64,000 nt of DNA, taken from contig NOWV01000189.1 of assembly GCA_003344405.1 (NCBI GenBank), positions 1 through 64,000 on the forward strand. Reading direction: 5' to 3'. Shown here piece after piece: positions 1-14,800 of the stretch. The position numbers were made by a program, and so were the translations under genes. Under the pieces are notes generated by a model. The model had not been told where the DNA came from, did no database searches, and worked only from the letters and a program-made list of their open reading frames with translations. This DNA comes from Trichoplax sp. H2. Its lineage: Eukaryota; Placozoa; Uniplacotomia; Trichoplacea. How positions within the stretch are numbered: position 1 is the first letter of the stretch; each line of letters starts with the position of its first letter.

Positions 1-2
1 CT

Positions 3-590
3 TGTCACAACCCTCACTTGTGGCAAAGGAAAGTAAAGAACTCTAGTGTAGTTACTTAAAACTTGGGCTATTTCTCCCAGTACTTTCAGTTTCTATGAGA
101 GAAGTATTTGAGAACTCGATTTCTCGGCTGATCTCCACAGACAACTGACTAATTATTACACTATTCTTCACGATATGAGTCTTGTCGTTTCTTGAGCAAT
201 TACTAACTTTATTCTACAACACACGCGCTTAAATAGGTTTCTACAGTGAATTCCAATATTAACGAGTGAGAATTCATGCTTTACAAGTTACATTAATTAG
301 TATAATACCATTACTAAATATACATGTCGATATTCTCAGACTTAGATAGCTACAAGCTATCAGGTGTTAAAACGCTTAAACTTCGTCCATATACGGCTCA
401 ATTTTTAGAGATTAACACACCTAATAAACCTACAGTAAATTAACTGCTAACAACTTCTTTTTTTATCTCATTTCTACCATCCTATTATCAGCTACAAGCG
501 CATTAAACATAGCACATAACCTTATATTATCTATTCAGAAGCATTCATTAATCAACAGTTACTTAATTAGTAACGGCGTACCGTGACGCA
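3..590 (-). mobile_element. Solo-LTR-like repeat, minus orientation
   Basis: The segment starts TGTCACAA and ends near GTACCGTGACG, the same terminal words as the better-defined element at 9514-9946. On the minus strand it shows a TATA-like TATTTAAG followed by AATAAAG about 25-30 bases on, as in the promoter and polyadenylation part of an LTR. The left flank is cut by the window edge, so a target-site duplication cannot be checked. Similarity to the 9.5-kb copy in the middle is weak by eye. Confidence 0.4.
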
Positions 591-1424
591 CGACTAAATT
601 ACGTTAGTTGCGATGGTCTTGCTCACCACCTCTAAGTAGTTATACACACGTCAAGTTTTACATTTGAGTGACTAGTATTCTTGTAAAATTACTTGTCAGT
701 CCATGATTTCTAGTATCTGTTACTCTAAAAGCTTTCTTCTGTATTTGGTAGAAAACCAGTAGTAGAATCTATTCTTATAAATCCTTTTGTGATTTAAACA
801 TTGAGTATACTTAATGGAACAAGTTTATTAAAATTTTTATACATTATTAATGTGGCACTATTGGTAAAAATATAGAAAAAAGTACTAATTGCATGAAACA
901 TTAAAATATATCAACTTAGAGAATTGTAAATGTTATGTTTCGAAAGGTTGAGAGTTCGGTAGTAGTCGCAATAAAGTACAAAAGAATGGTTAATGGAAGA
1001 GTAATCTTTATTGAGCTAGTATAAGACAATAATCGAGTAAGATTATCGTGCGAGTAACGACATGACTACTCGAATAACTATAGTAGTGCAGGATAGGTAA
1101 AGCGTGCAAGCTTACCGTGTAACTACCAGAACTAACTAATGAGATAGGCGAAAGAAGATAGTTTTTATAATGTTAAGAGCATAGCAGGAGGAAATTACTT
1201 ATAGCCACGAATGATTCTTAATAATATGTTACTTCTATGCAAGGGTTATGCTACGGTATAATCTAGCTAGAGTCTAAGAGATTTCCACAGTTTAAATTAT
1301 TAAATATAAATTAAGCATATTTAGAGTTATGTCACAGTCTAGTGGAAATTAATGTTTTACTAAAATTGGACTATACCGTACTTAGAAGTAAACACTACTG
1401 TAAATTCTATCTTTCATTTCTTAG
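591..1424. other. AT-rich stretch, no exon recognised
   Basis: No signal-peptide exon, LDLa module or LRR exon could be read here on either strand. If the LRR-GPCR starts inside the window its first exon should be here, but I see no candidate, so its 5' end probably lies left of the window. Confidence 0.4.
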
Positions 1425-4400
1425 AGATTTGTATCAAAATAAAATTGAAACGATTGGAGATAGAATTTTCGCAACTATGCCAAAGCTAAAAAGCCTGTAA
1501 GTTATCATAAAAGAAGAGCAATTGTGTATCGACCATTTTGTCTTGAGAAAGATTGGAACATAAGTAGATAATATGATTTGATTATATTTTTCCTTGATTA
1601 AATACTTGTTTTATTGATATTGTCCGTTCACTCTCTTTTTCAGTCTACAAACAGATTTCTAATCAATTTGCTGGATTTTACTTAAATTTGCTGTTATAAC
1701 TTTATTCACAGCAGACTTATCAATAACTCAAAAATTTTTATTTATGAACAATTCCTTATTGTTCTACGGACAAATTTCTAATCATAATCTAAAATTTTAC
1801 ATGAACTAGTTATACCTCAATTCATAACTTAACTAATCAATCGCTCAAGTATATTTATGTTTGGAATAATTCGTTATTCTTCATTTTTCGAATAAATTCA
1901 TGCAAATGGCGAATTTAGGAAATTATATAAGAATTCACTCAGTTCTTTAACTTATCCGAGAATATTTGAGGGATTATCAAACTTGGAAACACTGTAAGCT
2001 ATTCTATTGTACATATTGAAATATAAATACTTTTAGTTTTATAATATTATATTGTAGGTATAAAATTGCTATCAAGTGATAGTAAAAGGGGCTTAAAGTT
2101 ACGGAATTATCTTTTACACTTTAAGAGACTTAGAAAGCAGCAAGATTCAAAGGATTGGTGATAGAATTTTTGCAGGCTTACAAAATTTGACAAAATTGTA
2201 GGTTTTCACGAGATACAATAATTCTGTTTTAATTCTTATTGCATAGCCTTTAAAATCTTTTCTTCTAAGATATTATTGATGATAAGTTATGATGAAGTAT
2301 TTAAATCAATCAATTGAAGATTCATAATTTTAAGTAACAATTTATTAATGATTATTCCAGATCCTTAAATGGAAATTTGTTGGACTCTATATGTTCTTCA
2401 CATATATTCAAAGGGCTATACAAATTAAAATATTTGTAAGCTGCCTAGTATTATGATCTTTAAAGCGTTATAAGTGCTTACTTGGGCTTTAGAGCTTCGG
2501 CTATAATAAATCAAAAGAATTTTTCATTGCTAATTAAATTGTAACAATGCATCATAAGGTATAAGTATCTCCAGATACTTCGCATTACATCGTAATATAA
2601 TGTCTTTGAATTGCATTGTAAAATATTATGGTAAACGTGAAAAGTAATCCAGTCGGCTTAAAGCTAATTTTATCGGTGCTAGATTAGCATTATTGATACT
2701 TTCAGTCTTAAAAAGTTACGTCTTGCTGTAAATTATTATATGGACACGAAAGGACAGGCTACTCATATATGTGAACTCTAAGGGAGAGGCTAACTTATTC
2801 TGTAATACCCTAGAACCACAGACTGTGAGAGTAAATAAGTACCTAGTCGTTCGAGTATCTTGTTTTAAAAGATGTTTAGCTAATCGGTAATATACACGTG
2901 TATTAAATAATTATCGTATGATATATGATCCTAGCATGAATGTTAACCTTACAAACTAAGTGTTGTAACAACTGAAGTTAGATACGATAGTTAAGGATTA
3001 TCTTATTTATATAATTTTTTTACATTAGATAGAATACTTATAGCAATGCAAGTGTTATTTGTATTTGTGTATTATATCTCAGCAAAGAATACAGAATAAG
3101 AATAATATCGAAAATTGAGAAGTTTCTTTATCTTTTAGGTACTTAAATACAAATAGGATAGAAAAGATCGACGACGCAGCATTTATGGATTTGCAGAACT
3201 TACGAATACTGTAAGTTATTGCTATTTAGGTGCGATAGAGCTCTAATTAGCCTCTATGGCATTAAAATTTGAAGAAAGTCTTCTAATGAAATTAGATAAT
3301 ATTGATATGAAAGTTTTTAGAGTTCACCGAGTTCAAACGAATACCTATTAGTAGCTTAAATGATGCATTCACATTAATATCTAAATCATTATGATGTTCA
3401 AAATTAATATCGAATTTGAAAAGATTTGAAACATAATTACTTAGATTCCAAATCTATAACATTAGCAGTTTAATGAGGAACTGCTAAATATAGCTATCTG
3501 TTTGAAGATTCCGTTTTAGTTCGTTAGTCGGTTAGATAGTCAACTAGTTTTTCAATTGATATTTAATTGTAAAGACTATAATCTTGGGTGCCAAGATTCC
3601 TTCAGTAATAAATGATAGTAAATCTCTGACTATCTCGTCTGCATTAACTGTGACGCTATAATTATACCATAGTATTCGGTCGTTGGAACTGAATTATTTG
3701 GTGATATAGCTAATCTCGCCTCTTTAAGTTAGTAAGTGGCGTTCTCCGCAAGGGTTGGCGTGTGTAGACTACTTTGTCACTAGTGGTGTGTGACTCTGTT
3801 TTATCAACTATTCAATAATTGCAATGTTATTACTATATTAGCGTATAGACGGTTCTGATATTATATTACAGACTGTGCAACTAATCTTAGCTAAAATTAA
3901 GCGAATATAAGAAATAAAATGAGCTAATTTTACTGCAGTATCATGAGACGATACTATCTAGGATGCTTATCATTTCTAGAAATTCCGTATAAAATCTTTA
4001 AATATATTCAAGCTTTTATGCAATATGAAAGCGTAACGATTGAAAGTTATATTTATTTAAATCTGTAAAGATCTACAAGTTATTTCGTAGTATTGTAGAT
4101 AACAACAAAATTAAGACGCTTATCTTTATCAGTAAAGCATTTTCCAATACTGTACTCCTTATACCACTAAAATGAATTTACTAGTATACTCTAATTGGAC
4201 TAAAACAGTTTATTAAAACACATAATTGCTGACAGAATGATGCTCATCATTCGGTTATCACACGGTGTTTAATAGTACAATAACAATCTTAACTCTGATT
4301 CTTTCTGTATCGATTTCGTATCATTTGAAAATGACTTGAAATAAATTTCTTTTAGCGGACTGAAAGACAATAAGATAGAAAGAATTTCAGATAGAGTTTT

Positions 4401-5856
4401 CTCGAAATTACATCTTTTAGAGTGGCTGTAAGTTACCTACGAATTCCCAAAGAATACTTAATTAATAATATATACTTGGTTCTTTTGAAATTGACGAAAT
4501 TACCTCGTATTCATCCGTAGTAGATGACTGATTCAAATATTTTTGTATCATTTTATTTTACAGTTCGTTGGAAAAGAATTTATTAAATGATTTAACTTCT
4601 CCCAAAATATTTGAAGGATTGTCGAACTTGGAATATTTGTAAGCTATGCAATCGAATACTACAAATAAAAATTGACAAATGAACAGTGCAGTAGTATTTA
4701 AAATCCATTTAGATATAAATTAATAATAAATATGCTTACTGCACCTACTGCATTTCGTTGACAATTGCATAAAAATTATACATGAAAACAGTATCAATTG
4801 AATGATTGAAGATGAAAATTAAACGTAGCAGGAAATTGATATACGACTGATTATTTGCATAGGTATTTAGAAAGTAATAGATTGGTAAAAATAGAAGATG
4901 GAGTTTTTGCGAGCTTGCCTAGATTAGCTAAACTGTAAGTTTTCGTGGAATACTGTAAACTTACCTACTTTATTCTATCTAATTTCTTGTAAATGATAGT
5001 TGAGAAAACTATACTTTGAAAGCATGACCTTATAATAGTCATTTTTAAGTGACTTGCAGCTATATTTTGTTAAAAGATCTTCTAAGACTTAGTTTTCTTA
5101 CTAATAACTTATACAGGGTGATGTACGAAAATTTATTGAGCTCTTTATCAGCAGGAATGTTTCAAGGATTATCTAGCTTGACAAATTTGTAAGCTAAATA
5201 GAGATATTTAGCTAATGCATAAACTCTTTGACTATATTTTTTATTATAAATAGATTCCATATGCTAATGATAAGTTCTAGATTATTCCATTTTACAATTA
5301 TTTTCTCTAACTTAGTTGAATATTATTCACTATATGATATTTAATGTAATTTAGCCTAAATACGTATGTTATGCGCTATAACTGAGAAATCATACTAAGT
5401 GAGGGTATCTCGTGGTTTAGTGGAGTATTCCATGACAAAGTAAAAATAGGATAGTTAGACAACATATAAATTCCAAGAGGCTTAATTATTACACAACTTA
5501 TAGCGATAAAATAAATAAGAACACTTTCTTCAATACATTAGAGACATAGAAAAAAATAACATAGAAAAAATTGAGGATGGGGCTTTTGCAGACTTAAATC
5601 AATTAGAAACGCTGTAAGTTTTCATAAGACAACATTCTCATTCGATCATCGCTCTGTTGTAATGTAATATTTCTATTTAAATATATGAGATAGTAAATTG
5701 CGTAATTTAAATTGCTTTTGGTTCTTCTGAAAATATCATAGGATTTGAACACTGTTATTTAGTTGTATACTACTTTTACAGGAGCTTAAGTGAAAATTTA
5801 TTGAATACTTTAACTTCTAAAAGAACTTTCGAAGGATTAATAAATTTGGAAAATCT
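1425..5856 (+). CDS. LRR exon block 1: tandem two-exon units
   Basis: Exons read at 1425-1496, 1919-1993, 2126-2197, 2361-2435, 3139-3210, 4356-4427, 4564-4638, 4863-4934, 5117-5188, 5542-5613 and 5782-5856. Two repeat types alternate. Type A is 72 nt with a core like KIxxIGDRIFAxLxxLxxL. Type B is mostly 75 nt with a core like NLLNSLTSxxIFEGLSNLExL. The A+B pair recurs five times (1425/1919, 2126/2361, 4356/4564, 4863/5117, 5542/5782), with exon 3139 an A without partner, so the block grew by duplication of a two-exon unit. Donors are GTAAG/GTAGG and acceptors end TTAG or CAG. All exons are open and phase 2. Confidence 0.85.
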
Positions 5857-8800
5857 GTAAGTAACGAAAACTACTGATAATTATTTGTGATAATCATTAG
5901 ATTAGACTGTTAAAGGTTGATGCCGAATAAGCTATTGATATGGATGGACAATTTAACTATTAATTATTAGTAAACTTAACGGTTCACATTTTATCAGACT
6001 ACTCGTATGATAAAGTGGATATCATATACGGTATATGTATTGCTATGGAGAGCTAAATTGTAATTTCGAATATTGCTTGCAAAATCGATTATATGAACAG
6101 CATGAATTGTATTTTAGCATTTCCATGCTATAATTACTACTATTTCACATTGCTTTTATTATTTAAATATAGTAATACCATTTTTTGTATCATACTATTA
6201 ATCACTTAATTATTATTTACTGTAATATAAGTCTTGCTGATAACATCTTCAATGAGATATTTTGTGTATTAATAAAAGTATGATACAATTCCGAGGTTAA
6301 ACAGCATAGATGTAGTTATAGTTCTGGAACAATAGCTTGATCGTTTGATTAGATATAAGAAAGAATATAACAAAAAAAATTTTGTGCTTTTAATGCAATG
6401 ACTGGGTTTAATCATTTTTTATTCTATTTGATTGCTTCAGACACCTAAGAAATAATAGAATATCTTTAATTGTAAATGGGGTTTTCGAACCACTTAGCAA
6501 ATTATCAAACTTGTAAGTTTTAATAAATCAAATGCATTGATTTAAAGCTCTATTTAATCGGCTTTTTTGTGAGTTTTATTTCTAATTTTACTACCATAAG
6601 GTATTGTACATTATTACGATATTATAATCATTAACCTAAGCAGTTACAATTTACACTACAATATTGCTGTAGTGATATAAATATCAAATCGTAAATTTAA
6701 ATGCAATATTAGTAACTATAGTTAAAGCTCTTGCCCAGTACGTCCTGTTTAGTATTAGGTAACTAATTGACATCATTAACCACACATAGGATATCATAAT
6801 AAGCTACTAGGCACAGCTATAGAACAGATAATAATAATAATAATATACTAACTATATGATTACGAAAATAATATTTCTAATAATATAATAATACTTATGC
6901 ACAAGACAGATTTCCATAGCTTCATTAATAAAAATAGTTAAACAGGCTAACTACATGCTCAAACGATACCTGCTTCAGTTGCTTTTATACACTACATATA
7001 TTACGAATCAAATAGAATACTGACTAATCCCAACCGGCACCATGTTAGCTAATAGATACGGATAATTGGACAATTTATGTTTTAAGATGTTTCGTAATAT
7101 TCTCAACTATCAAAAATGATTTATCCGTATGAATGGCTATTTAGGAATTTTCATGAAACATTAAAATGTTTTTTTATTAGACTTAATAAAGTAAAAAGGT
7201 CAAAATATACTTATACGCTGATATTTTTTCGTTTATACTCCATAATTTATTAATCTGCGATTATAAAGTATAGATAGTTTGGTTATTTGATGATTAGAAA
7301 TATAAAATCTTCTTTAAATCTAATACATTCTATTTGATATCATTGATTTATTTATAGACAATTATCCAAAAACGAAATTCATAACCTGCGAAATATTAGC
7401 TTTATGGGTCTTAATCGGTTAACCACTTTGTAAGCTTGATTTATAAACATCTATAAAGGACTAGCAGATTAAAATTTTCGTTTTGACTGACTCCATTCTG
7501 TTTTAGTTCGAATAAAGCTGTAAATATATTTAAATTGTTAGGTCACTATCGCGAAACAGAATAGCTGCAATACCCAGCGGAGTATTTAGAAATATTCCTA
7601 AATTAAGGACTATGTACGACGTTTAATTGGCTTCAATAGCTAACTTTATATCAGCAGCTACAATACACTTGTATCATTAATTTGCAATAGCTGCTTAAAT
7701 TTTATAATACTTCAAATATGTAGGTATTAATTAATCGATTCTATGTATTGTATTCAGACGCTTATACGCAAATTTAATTGAAAGCGTTAGCCAAGGGGTA
7801 TGGGATGGTCTACAATACTTGCACGATATGTAAGTAAATGTACCTTGAGAATTTTTATAGTAGGATCGGATATGAAGACACAACCTAGGGTTTTATCCTA
7901 ACTTATTCAAAGGCTATAAAACTAGAAATATTTTCTAAGTTTAATTATTGTAGAGAATACTATAATTTTCCGATATTCGTATAAAAAATTGTTATCACTT
8001 TGGAAAATGAGAATTGTAGTAATACTCGTATGTACATGCCTTCACGTCAACATTGCATGTTGATCAAGTTTTTTTATTAATTTGTGTAGTTATTATATAT
8101 CCAATCGATATTGATGAATGCTTAGTAATGGAGCATTTCTAGAGTGTACAGTTTCTAATAATTATGGCTATCAAAAACTTAGCTTTCCTGGTAGTCTTTT
8201 TCATTAAAATAACTAAGAGCATCGGTTTCATACTTAAAAAAATAATAGAGAAATTCAAATCTAAATCTTTTTCCGGTTACACAGAGATTTAGCTAATAAT
8301 ATTATCAAAAATATCAGCGAAACGTACATTTCCAAAGTTAAAACAACAAAATCCATGTAAGTCTGCTTTCAATTATTGTACTTTATATAAATTCATGTTA
8401 CAGTGTTTATAATTACGTGAAAATGGTAGTAAGCTAGGAACTAACGACGTTCCTGATATACGAGACTTTGCATTTTCCGAAATGTCTGAGGTTCACACTC
8501 TGTGAGTTTATAATTTTAATTTCTTAAATACGGAAATTGAACCGAAATGACAAATTTCTTAATTTATTGATTGATTGCCTGATGAAATTTATTTCAAACT
8601 CGTTGCTGTTTTCGATAGTGAACTGTATGGAAACAACCTAAAAGTTATCCGAACCTACTCTTTTCATGGATTACAAAGATTACAGGGCTTGTAATGCAGT
8701 CAATTTTATTATATATCAATTTATTAAATTCAACTAATTTTTTCTTAAATGAGCAGTACTGCTAGGAGATTTCTTTAAATTATAGCTGCAAATATATTTT

Positions 8801-11800
8801 TTTAGAAATATATATAAAGATAAAATATATGATTTCTTCTACATTAGGTACCTTTTCGATAATGAGATTTCACTCATAAAACCAGGATCATTTGCTAACC
8901 TAAACAATCTAAGATTTATGTAAGTAACGTACTTAGTAACTTCATGTTAGCATAAAATACGAGCAAGATATTTAATTAATATTAGCCGGTACATAACTTA
9001 CTATTTTTACATTCGACTAAATTCGAATGGTTTCAAATGCATGCATTTATTTATACATACGTTGCTTTTCATGGATATGTAGTAATATTATTCTCAACGT
9101 TGTAGTGTAGAACAATAAATTGAGATTTCTTTAGCTAATATTTTCTATAATACCTGAGACTATTATTGTGTCAATACCTCGTGATAGGACATATCGTAAT
9201 CTGATTATTCTGTATTAGTCATCAGATGTCTATGTTCGTAAATAATGTTGTCTGTATTAAGGAGCAGTAGCTAAAACTAATCTCTTATTCAGTGAACAAT
9301 TCCAAAGTTAATCGTACTAACTATGACTCATAAACTATTAAGAGTATATAAATGCAGTATATCGTGTAATAAAGTGGATTCTTAAACTTAGTGTTTAACG
9401 TAAAATACGACTGATCTAAGTCTTTAAGTGGTCTGTTAGTAGAGTAAAAGTGTTTCTGATAGTGTAGATATCGTTCCTTGATACGTAGATCAAGGAATTG
9501 ACTTATTGATCGTTGTCACAAATCAACTTCGTGACAAGTATAACGTAAAACAAATCTCTAAATTACTATAGTCTCCGGGATTCAGTATCCCTACTTACAA
9601 GAATTTAGACGCCTTTGATTCTACGTTAAAACAACTATACAATTGAGAACTGCTTTATTCAACTATCTGACGGGTTTATATACCCTTCTACAGCAGCTAA
9701 CATTCACAAGTCATCTTATAATAATACTTGGGTGAGAACATCTTCTAACTAGTTTTTCACAGTCGGACTACAATAGTCCATTCACAGAATCATTTCAGCA
9801 CACATTACAGCACAGCAATAAATTTACTGTAACACATTTATAATTAGAGTAATTCCTATTGTAAGTAACTAGTTGTATATAATATCACTATACTATATTA
9901 ACCAAATTTAGATAGCTATTTCTTCACGGTAGTTCGTACCGTGACAATCGTACATTACGTTATCTTGCTGCAAAGCTGTTTGTGACAATACCATAATCAT
10001 ATATGCTGTATAGATAATCTCAATTTATTACCAAAGTATCTATGCACTTATGTTAGACAGATCTTGTTATGCAATTCAAGCTAAATTTTAGCTAAACATA
10101 ATTTGACTACAATATTGGTACAAAGCGTACAGAAAAAACCTACAGTACAGTGTAATTACAGTATATATTTATACCTTAATGTTATTGTACTATTCGATAA
10201 GGCCGTTATCAAAGTTAATAATTTTTTGATATCAATTTACGATGCAATGAAGATTAAGGCAGATACTAATAGTACCCACAAACGAAAAGATTACAACTAA
10301 AGAAATAATATTTTGTCATCCTATGTATAATAGTGATATATCCCGAAATAAACTGCTCTCTATCAGTAATCGTATCTTTAGCAACTTGCCATTATTGTCA
10401 GAGCTGTAAGTCTCATTTTATGACGTGGAATGCGCTTCATGTGGAAGTATTTATTGATAGGTCAAATTTGTTCAAATTTCAACATTTTAGATTAATTCCC
10501 GATAATTATATTGGCCATATTAGCTCAGCAGCTTTTGTCGGATCTCCGTTACTAAGCAGAATGTAAGAAAAAATTTACAATTACACAAATTTTATTAAAT
10601 TTTAGAAGAACTTTAGAAAGATTCTGATATGAAATTTTCCATGAAATTTTTTGAAGAGAATTATCAGGGAATGGAGTTGCACAAGTTTCTGACACCACAT
10701 TTTCTTATGTTGCCAATTTAAAGAAGTTGTTAGTAATGAAACAGTTTAAAGTATTATAGATCGTAATAATTGTAATTAATATTTTGGAGTATTGATTACA
10801 TAAGTTTTTGTATGTTTTCATATCCAGGGAGATTAGAGTTTGCTCTTTTAATAAAATTGGAACATACTTATTCTTAAACAACACTAAAATAGAATCTTTG
10901 TAAGTGGAAAATAATAATTTGAGAAATATTAATTTTTCTAGATCATGCATTAATTACAGATCTTATTATCATGAAAATGAAATCTAAAATTATGAAATGA
11001 TTTATTATTCTTAAGAGATCTTAGTAGCTGCAAAATTACAGTGTTGTTCTCTGGTGCTTTTTCTAACTGTGATATTATGAAAATAATGTAAGACCACATT
11101 TTCTTAATTCTAAAAATATAAATTTAAATGGTATATATCGTAAATTATCATGAATTGGCAATAATATTATCAGTCTTACTTTAAGAATTAAAAAAATTCA
11201 GTCAATTAAAGTTACAAAAAACTACATGCTTCTATCCTAGCTATCGAATAATACCCATATTTAGGCAAAAACAATTAGAAATTGCAAAAAACTTAAAAAT
11301 ATTAAAGCAATATCCATGTTATGATATATAGCTAATTTACTGTTAGAATTTTGAAGTATTAAGATTATTTTCTATCTGTTAAATCACAGAAATTTGTCTT
11401 CTACCTTCATACGCGTCTTGCCACCCTATATATTTGGTTCCCAAAAGCAAATGACTTTGGAAAGACTGTAAGTATGTCATTTTTTAAATTTCAGCGATTG
11501 CGAAAAATCACGTAACAAATTCATAAAGGCAGCGCAACAAAGATTTATCGTATTTTTATTTCTGACTTACATGAATCCATGCATACTTTACGATCATATT
11601 GAAAAAATTGCTTAGAAAATAGCTATTTTGAATCGGTTGTATTCTCTTGAGATATTCTAGTACCACAATAAAATACAAGCGACTAAATATAAAACTATTC
11701 ATGATCTAGGTATTTCAATGGCAGCTTGATAGATACCATAGACGAAATGGCCTTTTACGGACTTTATAGTTTGAAAATTCTGTAATTTTAAGTTCTATCG

Positions 11801-14800
11801 TAGTAACTTTGAAATTCTTAATCATTCATTCATTGAAATAACCAATATTTCAAAAATATCTTATGAACTAATGTATTTTAACAATATATTTTAGAAAATT
11901 AAATTCAAATAACATCCGATATTTGAATTTCAACACCTTTGAATCTCTTATTAGCTTGGACGAATTGTAAGTAAAAAATTGCCTAATGTTCATCATAAAA
12001 AATAAGAGCTATAACGACTTTATCCTAGATTGTTCTACTTTTAATGATCAACAATAACCGATTAAATTTTCATCATTGAAATCAGATTTAATCAAAAACT
12101 AACATGCTCAATATCATACAATTAACTGATTAGCATATTAGCTGCTGCTTTCTAATAAAAGTCACTAATAAAAAGTTATATATATATGTAAATTGCTACT
12201 GCAACTTATGAGTAGTTGCTTCACGCCAGTATTGCGCTGAAATAATTATAACTATAAGAATTTAATATCGATTTCAGCTAAGACGATAAAGCTATAAATA
12301 CCGTTAAAAATAAATACATTCATACGATATTGCAGTACCTCTCTGTTTTACTATATTTTAAGTGAGTCTAGGTTCATTTATTATGCAATATTCTACATGA
12401 AATAAAATTTAGACATAAATTGTATACTCTAACATCAGAAAAATCACCTTATAATAGTAGCTTGTGAAAGTGGCTGTATTACAGTGAATCACAAATTTTA
12501 AATCATGATGAGAACTATTCCATTTATAAGTCAGCATTCCATTCCTATGGATATGTTGCCATTAACTGTTGACTAATGTATCACACTGTGCAAGTCATTG
12601 TAAAATTAGATGCGATAATTTAAGAAGCCAATATTAAATCATTTATCTCATAGATAATATTAATAATTCTAGAAATCTTAATCAAAACAAGATTAAATAT
12701 TTGGAAAACTATGGGTTCAATCATCTTGTGTCTCTGAAAAAGCTGTAAGTAGCGATTCTTCGCCTCATTATGCTTACAGAAAGCTTTAGTGAAGTACCGT
12801 TCTTACTTTGATATCAAATTATTTGCAAATATTTGTTGTACTGTCTAAAATCAGTTATAATAAGATCACAATAACGGGGAGAGAATGTAAATACATTCTC
12901 TATCACACTAGTGCGGCCTTTTTAATAATATTATGGTAAAGAATTGATTATTGAAACTACTATATCATAAATAAGAAAATGTAGAAAATATTGATTGCTT
13001 GATTGCTTCTATTTCAATATAGGTACTTAACTTCTAATGAAATCGATGGAATTGATGAAGAAGCATTTACTGGCTTGGATGCACTAACTAATTTGTATGA
13101 ACGCCATAAATAAACCCAAAGTGAATTATATTTATTTGGATTCACACGAGAGGAAATTGATTTTACTTGATATAATTTAGAACTTAGTAATAATAAATTC
13201 GATCTTTGTATGCAAATGCTAAATTTGGAATATTTAATTTTTTAAATGCTGGGTAGACACATCAATAATAACTATCTCACCTCCCTAAATCGGACTATCT
13301 TTCATAGACTATTAAGTTTAACATACTTGTAGGTATTAAATCTGATATTGTAAGTTTGGACATGACAGCTTATGAATTTACTTCGTTTTTGATAGCGTAT
13401 TGTTTAAATGAACATAATCAATGCATTAAATTGAAAAAATACCTTTAAAATAAAGGAGCTGAATGTATTTATTGGAAACGACATTAGATATTTATTTACT
13501 TTCGCTTATCACTAATTTGTATTTTTGATGGATCAATATATTGTAGATTAATGGATGAGAACCAATTAAAAGTAATTCAGGATTTTCAATTTGCTAATTT
13601 ATCGACATTAGAATTTCTGTGAGTTTTTATTGTACTATTCAACCATGCAATACAAAAGATGGTCATAGGAAAACAGTTTTGTTCATCTAACATTATTTTT
13701 TGTAAACATTAGGTATTTAAGATCTAACAGAATCGAATTTATCCAACCTGATGCCTTTTACGGCTTGAATAATATGAAAGAAATGTGAGAAATTAGACAA
13801 GCTTTTAAATAGATTTACCGACGTTGAAACTGAATTACGATTTAATTCTTCTATTGACTTTTATTACCCTAGACGGCTCGATGGAAATCTTCTATATCAA
13901 GTAGCTGATCTACCTTTGGGTATCTTTAAAATTCTTCAGCATGTGTAAGAAGTTATGGAATTACAGCCATTAATGTATTAATTATATTAATCGAACAAAT
14001 TAGCAAAATCATATAATACACATAATTCTATTATCACAACTTATATCATCGTCAATTTGCTAGTGGATTATCAAAAAATAAAATGCGACGGCTCAGCATG
14101 GCATGCTTATCTAATATTACATATGATATTTACAAAATGTAAGTCAGTACGATCTCGTAATGTCAATCACGACTAGCATTAGATCGGAATGCTATGATTT
14201 TAATTATGCACTGTATAGCACGCTAAGAAAATTTTATAAACAGCCCTAATTACAATAGGAATGCTTGTTATCCAAAAGTAAGAACATTTAATATCTGTAT
14301 CTATCATTCTTGGAATTAGAGATTTATCAAACAATCTATTGGAAGAGTTCCAAATTCCTAGATGCTTTCAATGCCTGCGACATATGTAATTTTATGACTA
14401 TTTATATATTATAAATCAGTTTAATTCCTCTTAAACTAATTAAATTTGATGTATTATTATCGACCGATGAATACCTATACTTAGCTGATTTACCTGATTA
14501 TCGAATATTACTTAGGCGCTACGCAGAAATTTAACTGAAGTAATCTCTTTTTTAGTAATATCTTTAATAACAGGTTTGCCAGTGATAAAAGTTTATCGTT
14601 CCGCAACATTGACTGCGTTTCATCTATGTAAGTCGATTAGATATAATCGAAATCAATGGTAATAATGGTTTTTTATGCAAATATGTATATTGACAGGTTC
14701 ATTATACGCATAAATAGCAATTGGTGTTTGAAAGCAAATCATTAATTTCCTTGTTCAGCGTTTCATTTACAGTCACAGTTATAATATGTAAAAAATAGAT

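Noticed and set aside
5395-5450. A tRNA-like box (GTGGTTTAGTGG).
   Set aside because: No B box or cloverleaf could be completed downstream.
10103-10300. Open frame of 65 residues in the receptor intron.
   Set aside because: Random composition, no LRR pattern, and it lies just after a mobile element.
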